Shown here one piece after another: positions 12,701 through 24,946 of a stretch of DNA of 64,000 nucleotides. Numbering within the stretch: the stretch's first letter is position 1; the number at the start of each line of letters is the position of its first letter. The translations under genes were made by a program, and so were the position numbers. Where the stretch lies: contig NQMI01000006.1 in the NCBI GenBank assembly GCA_002270565.1, positions 816,583 to 880,582 on the forward strand, in the 5' to 3' direction. This DNA comes from Stenocarpella maydis. Its lineage: Eukaryota; Ascomycota; Sordariomycetes; Diaporthales; Diaporthaceae. The notes beneath the pieces were generated by a model. The model saw nothing but the letters and a program-made list of their open reading frames with translations. It did not search any database and was not told the origin of the DNA.

Positions 12701-15430
12701 GACTGCAAAGCCACGAAACCGTCCCTCCTGAAGGCTTCTGGGATATGGCTCTTCTCTATCATCCAGCACTGCTCTCACCTGCCCGAGATCCAGGCGCGCC
12801 TGCGCGAGTGCCAAGTCGCCTTTATGCGCCTGCTCAGCGCGCGCGACGAGCTCGTGCAAGAGACAGCGTCGAGGGGCCTTTCTTTGGTCTACGAGAAGGG
12901 CGACCCCTCGCTCAAGGACAGCCTCGTCAAGGACCTCGTCGGAGCTTTCACCGGCTCAGGCACGCAGCTGAAAGTCGAGGAGGACACGGAGCTCTTTGAG
13001 GCCGGCGCATTGCCTACGGGCGAGGGCAAATCCGTCACCTCATACCGGGATATCATGAACCTTGCCAATGAAGTCGGCGACCAGAGTCTTGTCTACAAGT
13101 TCATGTCGCTCGCGTCCAACGCCGCAACGTGGTCAACGCGCTCGGCGTTCGGGCGCTTCGGACTGAGCAATATCCTCACCGAGTCCGAGGTCGATCCCAA
13201 GCTCTACCCGAAGCTTTTCCGGTACAGGTTTGATCCGAACACGAACGTCCAGCGGTCGATGAATGATATCTGGAAGGCCCTTGTCAAAGACTCCAATTCT
13301 GTGATTGAGGAGCATTTTGACGCCATTATGAACGACTTGCTTAAGAGCATCCACACAAAGGAGTGGCGGGTGCGGCAGGCCAGCTGCTCCGCCATTGCTG
13401 ACCTCATCAGTGGCAGACCGTTCCAGAGGTACGAGAAGTATTACGGTGAGATCTGGATCAAGGCCCTCAAGGTGCTTGATGACGTAAAGGCCACGGTCCG
13501 CAACGAGGCGTTGAAGCTCTGCATGAGTATGGCAAACACCCTGACACGCCAACTTGAAGAAGGCGGAGTGTCGGCGTCCGCCAAGGACATGATGAGCTCC
13601 ACACTGCCCTTCCTGCTTTCTGACAAGGGTATCGAGAGCAACGTCAATGAGGTCAAGGGATTTGCGATCGATACCGTTATCAAAATCAGCAAGACCGGGG
13701 GCAGCGCACTGAGGCCGTATATTGCCACCATCGTGACGCACCTGCTGGGACTGCTTAGTACCATCGAGCCAGACGCGATTAACTATTACTATCAGCGCTT
13801 TGGTGAGGATGATCGGGAGAAGATCGACAAGATTCGGAGCCAGATGGTCAACCAGAGCCCGATATCCCAGGCCATCGAAAACTGCCTTCGGAATGTGGAC
13901 GAGAGCGTCATGCCTGATCTCGCCTCAGGCCTCGAGGAAACGATTAAGACTGCCCTGGGCATGCCTACGAAGGTTGGGTGTGCGAGGCTATTGGGAACAC
14001 TGGCGACACGGCACACGAATGACTTCCGCCCGTATGCGGACCGTTTCCTGAGGCTGCTGGAGAAGCATTGCCTTGACCGCAACGACGAGGTCAGCCAGGG
14101 GTATGCCAAGGCAGCAGCGTACATCATGCGGCACGCACCATCGGAGGCCAAAGAGCGCTTCATATCCAAGTTTGAAATATTGTACTTCTGCGCCGAGGAC
14201 GAGGCTCGCAGGCAGAAGGTGGCAGACGTGGTGCTGTCGCTCTCCAAGATCAGCCCGGACCACTTCAACGCGCTGGAAGGCAGCCTGCTCCCGTTCAGCT
14301 ACTTGGGCATGCACGACCTGGATGAGTACGTGGCCAAGGCATTCAAGGAAGTGTGGGAGACCCACGCCGGCAGCAGCAGGACGGCGACGCGCTTCGTCCC
14401 TGAGATTGACGCCCTCGTGCAGCGGGCCCTCGATACGCCGCAGTGGAGCCTCAAGCACGGCGGCGCGCTGACGGCAGCCAGCGCCATGTCGGCCGTGGCC
14501 GCCGTCGCCGGCGATAACGCGGGGGCCTCCGGCTCCAGCGCCGCGCAGCTCGCGAAGCTATGGCCCGCGTTCGACCGTGGGCTCGCGCTCAAGACGTTCG
14601 CGGGCAAGGAGAAGCTCCTGGACGCGCTGGCCGAGGTGACGGCCAAGGGAAAGGCGCTCTGGCAAGGGGATGCAGCCGTCGCGGCGCAGATGAAGAAGGT
14701 CGTGTTGCGCGAGGCGAAGCGTAATAATGAGGCGTACCGCGTGTATGCGTTCCGGTGCCTGTGGAGGTGCGCTGCGGCGCGCGAGGATGTGAACATATGG
14801 GAGGAGGCGGTGCGGATCGCGCGGCCGTTCCTCGAGGAGTATGCCGATGAGGACCGCATGGACGTCGATGGGGATGACAGTGGCAAGGCGACCAAGGAGA
14901 AGGAGGCGCTTGCCTACAAGACGGCGGTCGCGGCCGTGGAGGTCGTCGCGAGGGCGTATAACCGCCCGCTGATGCGCCGCCGGCCTGTCACCGTGTCGCA
15001 GGGCGTGCTGGATGTCCTAGGGCTGTTCTTTGCGAAGAGCCGGTTCGACTCCATACGCCGCGAGGTGTGGTACAAGGCCGTCGAAGACATGGCCAAGGAT
15101 GCCAGTGGCGATGATGCTGCTGCTGCCAACGACCGCGAGGAGGAGGAGGAGGAGAAGGCGGAGGCTGACGGTGCAGAGGTCGCCCGGCGGTTCTTTTACA
15201 GCCTGGACGTCGACAAGCCTGACCTCGGGGTCGAGACGCAGCGCGATTCCCGCGCCCGGGCGACCTTCGAGCTGGCGAGGGCTGTTAGGAAGGGGGTGTT
15301 TGGCGCGGATGCGGCGAGAGCGGACGGGGTCGTCGTCGGGATGATGAAGAAGGTTGTTGCTGAGGCTCGCGCGGCGGAGAGGAGCGCGGATGTCAGGAGG
15401 GTCATGGACGAGGCGCTGGCTGAGCTTTGA
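9796..15430 (+). CDS. ECM29: Proteasome adaptor and scaffold protein Ecm29 (HEAT repeats)
   Basis: Large HEAT-repeat protein that binds the 26S proteasome and tethers core to regulatory particle as a quality-control factor. Exon 1 is 9796-12117 and exon 2 is 12173-15430, giving 1859 aa, close to the yeast protein (about 1870). The 55-nt intron starts GTATGG and ends ATCAG, and joining keeps the frame (Glu-Ser-Ser-Val across the joint). The N-terminus (RELELVDKVNLRILNVAND and a Leu-rich helix pair) is characteristic of the family. Repeated amphipathic helices run throughout, including LARDELVQETASRGLSLVYE-like and DLLKSIHTKEWRVRQASCSA-like segments. Near the C-terminus is a Glu-rich low-complexity stretch (GAGGAGGAGG around 15140). 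The reading frame before the intron stays open to 12186 and the downstream one opens before 12275, so without splicing the gene would look like two proteins. Confidence 0.95.
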
Positions 15431-16233
15431 TTGGCGCAGATGTCTCAATGGATGGTTTTGGTAGATTCCGTGTGGGGATGGATTTTTTTTCTCTCTTTCT
15501 GTGATATAGGAATGCAATCTGAAGTTTGTTGACAACCTGGGGCCGTGAGGGGAGATGTGGAAGGAGTAAAGTGCTGGGTGATACAAGTGAGGCTTTAGTC
15601 TTCGCATATTCTGGACATCAGCAGAGGCGCCGCCAATAGCATCTATAGGAGTTGTCCGCCCAGTCAGGGACACGAGACTGCCGGACACCGCACGCACATA
15701 TTCACCGGCAAGATCGCAGGAAAGAGTCAGAGCAGAGGTCTATTGTCGGAGGCAGGCGTTGCAAAGCCGTGGGGAAAATGGACGTACCTGTGCCCCTGAA
15801 CGCGGTTGGGGCCTCATATAGTGGCTTCCCTGATTCAACAACCCTCCTGCATGTGGATTTCCTAGTATTGGCCCTCTGAGTTGTTGAAGCCACACCTCTC
15901 TTCAGGAGAAAGCCGCTTCTCTAAAGTCTGGGGTGGCAACCTGCTCCAGGGATCCTTGGATATGGTTAGGCAACATCTGTAGTTCGCACCGGACTCTTTG
16001 ACTCGAGCGATATATTTCTTGCTATATGTGGTCCCGCCACTTAAGTATTAGTTATATTTCTTGCTATATTTCGTCAGGCCACTTAAGTATCAGTCCTCAA
16101 TTCCTGAACCTCCCCCTCCCCCCAAAAAAATCGAAAGTTCCCCTTCTCTCTCAACCCATCGGTACAATTCTACAACACCTGCTGATCGTGAACCTCGTTT
16201 CAACCTCAATATTACACAAGACACATTGAGATA
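15431..16233. other. Intergenic DNA, ECM29 3' region to 2EXR promoter
   Basis: No gene is seen. A short duplicated motif containing TTCTTGCTATAT, GTC and CCACTTAAGTAT appears twice, at about 16016-16050 and 16052-16092. The leader just before 16234 is C/A-rich and typical of a fungal 5' UTR. Confidence 0.4.
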
Positions 16234-17264
16234 ATGGCGAAGTTTTCAGGCCTCCCACAAGAAATCCGTGAAATGATCTGGGACTTGGTGGCACGGCCTC
16301 AAATGCCCGGAGCCCACTACTTCACTGCCCAACACGACTCAAGGAACACCCAACCAGTGGTGCCGCGCTGGTTTATTACATTCCCAGCATCGGCCGAACC
16401 CTCTGACGATGGGGTCGCCGGAGTCATACTGCCCACCTCTGCCGCACCCCGCCGCGGCCCGGCCGGCCACCGCCTCCCATGGACACAGGGCACCCCTCGA
16501 CGTACATGCGCGACTCAGCCCTGTGGACGCTCTCCTGGGACTCACGGGTGTACATGAACCGCATGTTCCGGCCGGGGGGTACCCGCGGCCTGGTCGCGCG
16601 GGAGCACTCGAAGGGGGCGCTCCTGGATACCGATTATGCCACCGCGGCCGCGAGGCCGCCGGGGGGTAACGGCGGGGAATGCCAGTATTTCACGATCCGG
16701 CCCAGGGAGGATCTCGTGATCATCCAGACCCCTCCCGATCTGCCCGACGGAGACGGCCAGGGCAGCAGCGGGCCCTCGCTTCCGTCCCGGAACGCCCTCC
16801 TCACCTGGAACCAGCACCTCCGCACGGTCTGTGCGCCGCGGCACATCGCCATCGAGTTCGACCCGCACCCGGGCTGGTGGAGGCGGGTGTCCAGGTACAT
16901 CCGCGACGGGCTCAGGTATGACTTCTGGCTTGACAAGGTCGAGACCGTCTGGCTCGTGGACTACCAGCTCGAGCGGGGCGGGCGCGTCGGCGGCGCCGAG
17001 TACGCGCACCCGGGCCCGGGCTCGCAGTCCTTTTATGCGCTGGACCGGCGGTTTGCCGAGGCCCGTGCCGACCACGGCTGGTACGTCTGGGACGAGGAGG
17101 CGCAGAGCCCGGCCACCAGCCTGGTGTTCTCCTTCGTAGCCAGGATGGAGGCCCTCGTGCGCTTGGAATCTAGAATTGCTTGGGACATGTTGGCCACATT
17201 CCTGGGCAGCAGCGATAGCGCTCCGGTGCCCAAAGTCAGGGTCTTGGCTTGTGAGTTGCCGTAG
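16234..17264 (+). pseudogene. 2EXR-domain protein, reading frame broken or unusually spliced
   Basis: The first frame (16234 onward) begins with a classic 2EXR/F-box-like fungal motif, FSGLPQEIREMIWDLV, followed by an RP..PG pattern. A second frame (about 16407-17264) carries the rest of the family pattern. That frame includes PSTYMRDSALWTLSWDSR, then FDPHPGWW, WLVDYQLE and a Tyr/Trp-rich C-terminus. The two parts are offset by one frame, with the change somewhere in 16371-16479, a very GC-rich stretch. No canonical GT-AG intron keeps all conserved parts. One possible 53-nt intron, 16371-16423, has a CTGAC branch site but a poor donor (GTTTAT) and a GAG acceptor. The alternatives are a real frameshift mutation or a sequence error in the GC-rich run. 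Function of 2EXR proteins is unknown. Confidence 0.6.
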
Positions 17265-19066
17265 GCCGGGGGACGGATGGGTCTGGATGGGATGGATGGG
17301 CTGCAACAAAGTTTCGATTTCCGGGCATGCGGCCGGGCAACAGATGAGCGCCTTACGGGACATCTATTCACACCCAAGTTAGCCCGGAGGCGCCCCCCAG
17401 GAAGTCAACTCACACGAGGCTACAATACGAGATGGATATGCATGCATGCTTGGAGTCTGTACGGTCAACTCGATTTATTTGGGTGGTACAGTTTCCCCTT
17501 GAACCACCAGCTTCCGCCCATGAACAAGTACACAGACAAGAAATTGCGTCTCCACGCTAGCTCTGCTCTTTCGGTCAGATTACCAGGCGACACCGCGAGG
17601 AGGTGTGGAGTCCGGCTTCGTCGCCCACCTGGCTTGCCTACAGCGAGGCCAAGCCGCCGGCGCCCGAGTCTAGGGCTTCAGGTTACTACTCTTGAGAGCA
17701 GGCAGATTTCCAATCCGGCAACTCTCAGTTGATGAGGTCACCCACTTGACACGTGACTCCGGAGCGCAGTCCGTCTTACCACCCTTGCGGGCAGGTCAGG
17801 TGTGCCCTCAACCAAAGTCTGGGGCATTGCCATGCGCACAGTGGCGACGACAACCAGGGGAGGACATGCGATGCTCCCTTCCGCTGGCTCCAACGCCAAG
17901 TGCTTTTGCATACATCTGTCAAAACGTGTCCGCAGTCAGGTTTTCGAAAGAGTGCCATGGTGTGTTAATTTTAGTGTTTGAGGGCTTGGGACGAGGGCAC
18001 AGGTCAATGCTGCAGACAGGACGATAGCTTTGGTGCGTGGGGAAGAGGTTCAGGGGTGTTGTAATGAGTTCAGGCTGTTCAATAAAATAATTATCCTGTG
18101 CAGGCGAGCAGGTCAACTTACGGTGTCAGACTAAACCTCTCAGCCGGCGAGCAAGATGGGTCGTGCGACCTGCCAGCGCAGTCAACACATCCTTTCAAGC
18201 TGAAGAAAACCCTTCAAAAGGCTAGACAGACATGCCTCGTGGAGGAGATATCCACATGAATCGGTGAGAGGAGTGCTTTGGGTACCAAGATTGTTGATAG
18301 GGGGAGCCCCGAAAACGCGCCTCCGAGGGAAGGGAGGTCGAAAGATGCCAGCGCTGCCTTAGTAAGCCGGCAGGTACATGGTCAGGTAGATACCTGGGTA
18401 CTTTGGTACCTTGGCCGTGACGCCATCTCATGGCCGCCTGCGTGTGGGCGGCAGTACGGCGTACCTCCGGAATCTCTAACAAGTCCAGAGGCGTCATCCA
18501 TCATCCCTCAATATCCAACGCCCATACCGATACCGCCCATTCTCCCTCCCCACACATTCTCCCTCCCCAGGAGTCAGTACTTCAGATCACATGTTCAACA
18601 TAGCTTGCGACGCCACTACAGCCCATTATCAATGATCTGAAGCGAAGCTCTAGTGGCACCGCCGTCCCCGCTCCGAGCTGCCACTCACTCGCCTCTTCAA
18701 CCCCACCACCAAACCCTCGATCAAACAGGGGCCGAGCTTCGCCTGGCCAAACCGGTCCCGACCCGACCAGACCAGACCAGACCAGACCAGACCAGACCCG
18801 AAGCCAGCCCAAGCGATCTGCTTTTGGACACCTGCCTGCCGTCGTCGCCTCCCCTCTGGCCCCTCAGAACTTCCAAAGGAAAGACGCCCCAGGCTGCGTG
18901 GTTCACCCACTCGACGCAGCGACACCGGGCCCACCCAGTCTTCCATCGGCTTGACCACCCCACGAAGGGAAACCCCGACTTCCCACCTACCTCGACTTGC
19001 CCGCAGACGAACTACCATCGAAGGCAATATCACACAAGAACAGCACCTACACCGCGAACCGGCAAC
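17265..19066. other. Intergenic DNA and 5' leader of the UBX gene, with a GACCA repeat
   Basis: No supported gene. A pentanucleotide repeat (GACCA, about six units) lies at 18765-18797 in the leader of the UBX-protein gene. GGTACC-like motifs recur at 18395-18415. Open frames here (17277-17732, 18278-18640) have no recognisable features. Confidence 0.4.
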
Positions 19067-20803
19067 ATGGCCGACGACCCAGTCGCCCAATTTATGTCCA
19101 TCACGGGCGCCAACAACACAGTCGCCACGGGCTGCCTGTCCATGACCGAGGGCGACGTGATGGCCGCCGTCAACCTCTTCTTTGAAAACCCAGAAATTGC
19201 GAGCTCCTTCACCGCTCAGGCCTCCTCCGCCGCGCCTGCCTCCTCCTCGACTACCGCCACTTCCCGAGCACAAGGCACATCGTCGAGCCGGAACCTCGGC
19301 CGCCAGGATGACCAAGGCGTCATCCATATTGATGATGACAATGACGGTGACGATGACGACCCAATTCGCATCGACGACGACGACGATGATGTGGACCACT
19401 CCGACCTCGAGCGCATCGCGCAGGAGAGTGATGATGCCGCCATGGCCCGCCGCCTGCAGGAGGAGATGTATGGCGGTGGCGGTCCCCCTCCCGCGGACGA
19501 TGTGCGGGCTCCCATAGCTAGGACGACTGAGACGCTGGTCGCGCCGAGCGGGTATGGCGCACCGGTGGATGATGATGGCTTTGGCGGGCTGGAACAGCTC
19601 CAAAGACAGGCCAGGCCTCGACGTGAGTTTACTCTGACATTCTTGTTCTCCTCTTAGGCGGCCCAGCCTCGCTAACACCCGACTAAAGCTACTGGCAACC
19701 CCTTTGGCCAGTCGATCTGGGAGGACACCGACAGCCCACGCCCACCATCTTTTGCCCAGGCAGCAGGCGGCTCCAGCGGGGAGCGGAATAGAGCACAGCG
19801 CCTCGCGGATCTGTTCCGCCCGCCCTACCAGCTGATGCAGCACGTTGCCTGGGATGAGGCGCGAAACATCGGCAAGGCGGACAAGAAGTGGATCCTGGTT
19901 AATGTGCAGGACATGAACGACTTCAACTGTCAGGCGTTGAATCGAGACATCTGGAAGGACGACGCCGTTGTGGCCCTTGTGAAGGAGAACTTCATATTTC
20001 TCCAGTACGCCAAGGACGACCCACGCGCGGAAGAATACAACACCTTCTACTTCCCCCCGCACGCCCAGGAGAACAAGGACAACTTCCCGCACGTGTCAAT
20101 CATCGACCCACGGACAGGAGAGCGGGTCAAGGTCTGGTCAGGCATTCCTTTCCCCAACGCACAGGCCTTCCACGCCGACCTGGTGGAGTTCCTCGACCGG
20201 TACTCGCTGGAGCAGAACAAAAAGAACCCCGTATCGAAACAGAAGCGGCCCCGGCCGGCTGTTGACGTAGACCGGATGACGGAGGAGGAGATGCTGGAGA
20301 TGGCGTTGCGGAACAGCCTCGAGGGGAATGGTGGAACGGGAAGTGCTGGCAACCTGAACGCGCTGCCGGACCCTGACGACCTTACAAAGTCTGTGGAGCT
20401 GGGAAAGGGCAAGGGCAAGGCGGCCGCAACGTCCAGCTCGGACGAGATCATGGGAGGAACCCCACAGGCCGAGGCACAAGAAGCGCCGTCGGCATCGTCG
20501 GCATTGTTTGCCTCTATTGCCTCGGACAGGCCACACTCTGAGCCTGCCAACGGCTCGGCGATCACGAGAATCCAGTTCCGCCACCCCGAGGGGCGAGTGA
20601 TCCGGCGGTTCAGCGTGACGGACCCAGTCCGGCAGATCTACGAATGGCTCAAGTCGGAACCGATCACGGCGGACAAGACGGGTGTGGAGTTTGAACTCAA
20701 GACGGTGCCCGAGGGCAAGGACCTGATCGAGCTGCTGGACCAGACCATCGAAGAGGCTGGTCTCAAGCAGGCTACAGTTATGATCGAGTACATTGAGGCT
20801 TGA
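19067..20803 (+). CDS. UBX5: UBA-UAS-UIM-UBX protein, Ubx5/UBXN7-like Cdc48 adaptor
   Basis: Adaptor that links the Cdc48/p97 segregase to ubiquitylated substrates. Exon 1 is 19067-19622 and exon 2 is 19689-20803, giving 556 aa. The 66-nt intron has GTGAGT, a CTAAC branch site and an AAG acceptor. Domain order: UBA-like helices at residues 1-45 (starting MADDPVAQFMSITGA), an acidic Asp-run at about 85-115, and a UAS thioredoxin-like domain at about 235-365 (WILVNVQD, then FPHVSIIDPRTGE). A ubiquitin-interacting motif follows at 383-398 (EEEMLEMALRNSLE) and a UBX domain at 475-556 that ends the protein. This order is that of yeast Ubx5 and human UBXN7. The usual UBX loop FPR motif is changed (VPEGK region). 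The start ATG is the first that gives the UBA domain. A 480-aa minus-strand frame overlaps but is a shadow. Confidence 0.92.
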
Positions 20804-22494
20804 TCATGGGACAAGATCACTACCGACAGAGCACTGCGCCAAACCCTCCTGGTGCTCTGCTTGCAAGTCGAAAAGGGTGGGAGCCGCGAAACCCTGAATC
20901 ACAGGTCACATATCATATCGCGTCTGCGGTGTTTAATGCTGGTACGCTTCAGCCATGGCCCGTGGACCCTGCGATCGGTCCCCCCCCCCTTTTCTTTTTT
21001 TCGGTCTTCTTTGAAAAGGCGTCACGGTCATGAGTTTTGGGTGGGAATTCGGTTCAGTTAGACACGAAAGCTTGGACGGTCTGGACCAGGCCGAGGCCGG
21101 CTTCCATTAGCATAGAGGGAGACAAGACCTTTTTACACTAGCATTGCACCCAAGTCAGAGTGAGGAGGGGAAGGGATAGATGCAGACTCGCACGCACATG
21201 GCAAATCAAACGAGATAAAACGGCATGACATCACAATACGAGGGCTGGCAGAGGATCCGAGATGTGTTAGTTTCTCATGCTGGGACGGCGGCAGCCAATG
21301 AATCCATGCGGAGGGGCGGCAGGCTGAGACCCCTAGTTTCCAAGCATTAGCCGCATTGCTGTTCGAATTTCCGGGCGGCACTAGGGGATGCATCCAGGCA
21401 CGAGGGGCACCCCTGGCCAATGGGTGAGTGGGTGTGGGGATGTTGTGTTGTTATGTTTTGGATGTGAAGAGAACGTGGGGTAAAAAAAATACAGAGGCAG
21501 GTAATCACTGGGAGAGATGTGTGTGTGTCTCTGTGTGTGCGCGTGTGGTAACGTGCACTTGTTGGAGTCCCACTCGGTTAAGTGCCCACTTTCAGCTCCC
21601 ACACTAGTGTACTACTCCGTACTCCAACACTACCGAGGACTACTCCTCCTACTACACTACTCATGGCCCTTCCGATCACAGGCTGATGATCGCCATGCCA
21701 TCATCCACTCGTCCTCTTTGTCACTGTCACTGCACTGTCGCTCTGCACGCTCGTGTGCACTTGCTGCCCGGCCATGAGCGGATCTGAGCTGAGCTGAGCC
21801 GAGCCGAACTGCCCTTCGTTGACCTGCGTGGAGTGTTCTGACGCGTCCTGGAATTGCTGGACTGCTGCTGTCGTCTATGCCCCAGTTGTGCTTGTGCTTC
21901 CTGGCCGTTATTCCTCGCGCGTTTGAAATCAATTTCATTTCATCCCACTCGTCACATCTCGTCCCCTCCTTCTCACACGCCTGCTGCTTCTCCTTAGTCT
22001 CGACCCAGGTTGTTTTCATTTGTCTCGGAGCTTCCCTCCTGAACTTCCTCTCTCTGCCCCTCCCCTCTCAACCCCTGTGTCAGTCCCTTCTTCATCTGAT
22101 AAACCACGGGCAGAGAAACAAAAAAAAATAAAATAAAAAGGAAGCTTGTACCGCTTGCTAGAGGAACACCCCCGGAAACCACGATCTACCTTGTTACGGA
22201 AGCCCAACCCCGCCACAGCTTCTCGACCTCGATAAGCCCGCCCCTCTCTCCCCGACCCCCTTTGACGCACCTGGCCAGCCCAAGAGGTACCGAGTACCCA
22301 CTCGCTTCCCAGCCGAACCGACGATCCCCACTCTCCCGACCTGAGCATCTGAGCATCTGCTCACGCGCCAGGGAACTGGTCGCCTGTTGCTGGTCCCCTT
22401 CTCTCACGAACCGCTGGTTGTCGATCCGGATTGATTGTCCAGTCTCGACAAGAAAAGGAAAAACAAACACACACGGTCACACCGAGAGGGCATC
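20804..22494. other. Intergenic DNA and long pyrimidine-rich leader of the kinase gene
   Basis: No gene is seen. Simple repeats are a TG-rich run at 21516-21548, GAGCT/GAGCC units at about 21785-21806 and an A-rich stretch at 22119-22139. The C/T-rich segment at 21900-22100 looks like promoter or 5' UTR. Confidence 0.4.
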
Positions 22495-24946
22495 ATGGCC
22501 GGCCGGGAGAGGGACTGGGACGAGAATGCCCACGGGTCCCCAGACCCGGAGACCCTCTACACCAAGGAGTACTGCATTGGTTCGTCACATGCGTCGTGGC
22601 TGTCCCCGGGCAGGAAGAAGCAATTGGGGGTCCGAACATCTGGACTGACCTGACTGTGTAGGTGGTGGCAGCTTCGGCAAGGTCTTCAAAGGGTACGCTT
22701 CCTCTTGCGTTCCCTCCCCCCACCCCTCCTCTACTTGCGTAATCCCCCCAGTCCATCATGTCAGCACTTTTGCCCTGCAGCTACAGCGGCTGACATTGCT
22801 CTCTCCCCCTGGGCAGTGTCGACAAGCGTACCGGTCAGGCAGTAGCTATCAAGATTATCGATATTGAGAGCGCCGAAGACGAGGTCGAGGACATCATCCA
22901 GGAGATCGCCATCCTGTCCGAGCTGCAGTCCCCCTACGTCACCAAATACTACGGCTCCTACGCCAAAGGGGCCGAGCTATGGATCGTCATGGAGTTCTGC
23001 TCCGGCGGGAGCTGCGCAGACCTCATGAAGCCCGGCAAGATCGAGGAGGAATACATCGCAATCATCGTCAGGGAACTCCTGCTGGGCTTGGACTATCTGC
23101 ACTCGGACAAGAAGCTACACCGGGACGTGAAGGGTATGTTAGGTTCCTAGCATCCTATGGGCAGCAGAAGAGGGGGCTCGGCCCGGCCCGTGGAAATGCT
23201 GACCAGTTTACAGCTGCCAATGTGCTCCTGGGCTCCAATGGCCAGGTCAAGCTGGCGGATTTTGGCGTTTCCGGCCAACTCTCAGCGACCATGACCAAGA
23301 AGAACACCTTCGTCGGCACACCCTTTTGGATGGCACCCGAGGTCATTAAGCAGTCGGGCTACGACCACAGGGCTGACGTCTGGTCACTCGGAATCACTGC
23401 CCTCGAGCTCGCAAATGGAGAACCGCCCTACGCAGATATCCACCCCATGAAGGTCCTCTTCCTCATCCCAAAAAACCCGCCGCCGAGGTTAGACAAGGAC
23501 ACCTTCAGCAAGGCCTTCCAGGACTTTGTTGCCTGCTGCCTACAGAGAGACCCCAAGGACAGGCCAACCGCCAAGGATCTTCTCAAGCACCCGTTCGTGA
23601 GGAAGGCCAAGAAGACGAGCTACCTGACTGAACTGATCGAGCGGCATACCCGGTGGTCTGCTACCCACAAGAGCGCCGACGACGATGATCCATATGACGA
23701 GGTTGGCGAGCCGGCATATCGGGAGCCGGTCAACGAGGACATGTGGGATTTTGGTACTGTGCGTCTAGTGGGCAACCAGGGCGGAATCGTGCGGAATCCG
23801 GCTCTGAACGCCATGGGCGAGTCGGCTACGAATGCGCGGTCTTCGAGACCACTTGAGAGCGAATACGGGGACTCGAGAAAGGAGACGACACCAACCAAGT
23901 CCCTGCTGGAGCGGGAGCGGGAAACGTTCAAGACGGGCGGATCGACGTCGGGCACTGCGAGGCAGGTATCACCACAGCGTAAGCCTGTTGGTTCAGCTTC
24001 TGGGCCTCAATCACCGGCCAAGGTGCCCTTGCCCCCGTCCCCTGCGAAATCCACCACAAGGCCGCAGGATCCGTTGCACGCAACCCCGAGAGCCTCCCAG
24101 ATGAAACCTCTGCCACAGCCTGTCGACAGCGCCCCAGAACATGAGAGGTCATTACACGAGCAGCTTCAGCGGGATATGGGCCACTTGAACCTGGGCTCGG
24201 ATATCAACCCGGAACGACGCGTTTCCGGCCCGCGGATGATGCCCCCGCCAGCGATGCAGCATCACCAGATACAACGGCAGCCATCGAAGCTGGGCCCGCT
24301 GAACCTGCCCGAGATACCTCCCTTCCGGGCCAACGAACAGCAGCAGTATGCTGTACCACAATCGCCCCTGACGCGAACCCCGAACCATCAACACGCATTA
24401 CCCGCCCAGCCGCAAGCAGCGAGACAGCCTCCGCAACAGCCAAATTATTTCAACCAACAACCCCAAGCCCCGCGGTCCGTACAAACCCAGAACATCAACC
24501 CGCTGACTTCAAAAGAGGGTAACCGCGGAACACCCTCGTCGTCACACTCTTTCACACCCGAGCCCCAAACCCCGACCCCGCTCACCTTCCCACCGCCTGC
24601 ACCGGCCAACCCGAACGGCGACCTCGACGCCCTGAACGACGTCATCTTCCCGGCCCTCGAGGAGAGCCTCAAGAGGCGCCAGATCCACCTGCAGCAACTA
24701 TACCCGGGCCGGCCGAACAGTGCCAGCAGCGGCGCGCCGACACCCAAGCAGCAGAGGGCCGAGGCGTCGCACGAGAAGATACGGAAGCTCGTGTACAAGC
24801 TGGCCCACGTGTGCAAGGAGATTGACCACTTTGACAAGACGGAGCCGGTGGGCATGGGCAAGGACGTCAGCACTTTCCTGGAGGGCCTGCTTGAGGAGAT
24901 CCTGGTGCGGGTCGAGCCGCTCGATGACGATGATGAGGTGATGTGA
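22495..24946 (+). CDS. Ste20-family Ser/Thr kinase, GCK-III/MST type
   Basis: Germinal-centre-type protein kinase, probably upstream of an NDR/polarity or septation module, as known for fungal relatives such as Neurospora MST-1 and Sid1-like kinases. Exons 22495-22579, 22662-22692, 22817-23133 and 23214-24946 give 721 aa. All kinase motifs are present: glycine loop GGGSFGKV at about 29-36, VAIK lysine at 51, HRDVKAANV with catalytic Asp at 142, DFG at 160 and VGTPFWMAPE. The Ste20 signature DVWSLGITALELANGEPPY follows. After the kinase domain comes a long Pro/Gln/Ser-rich, probably disordered region. The conserved C-terminal helical part (KIRKLVYKLAHVCKEID, then STFLEGLLEEILVRVE) is shared with fungal GCK-III proteins. 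The first two exons are short and intron 1 has a GTTCGT donor, but the glycine loop is only complete when it is spliced. Confidence 0.93.

Noticed and set aside
18650..20092. 480-aa minus-strand open frame
   Set aside because: Antisense shadow of the UBX-protein gene, with a repetitive Gly/Val/Arg composition.
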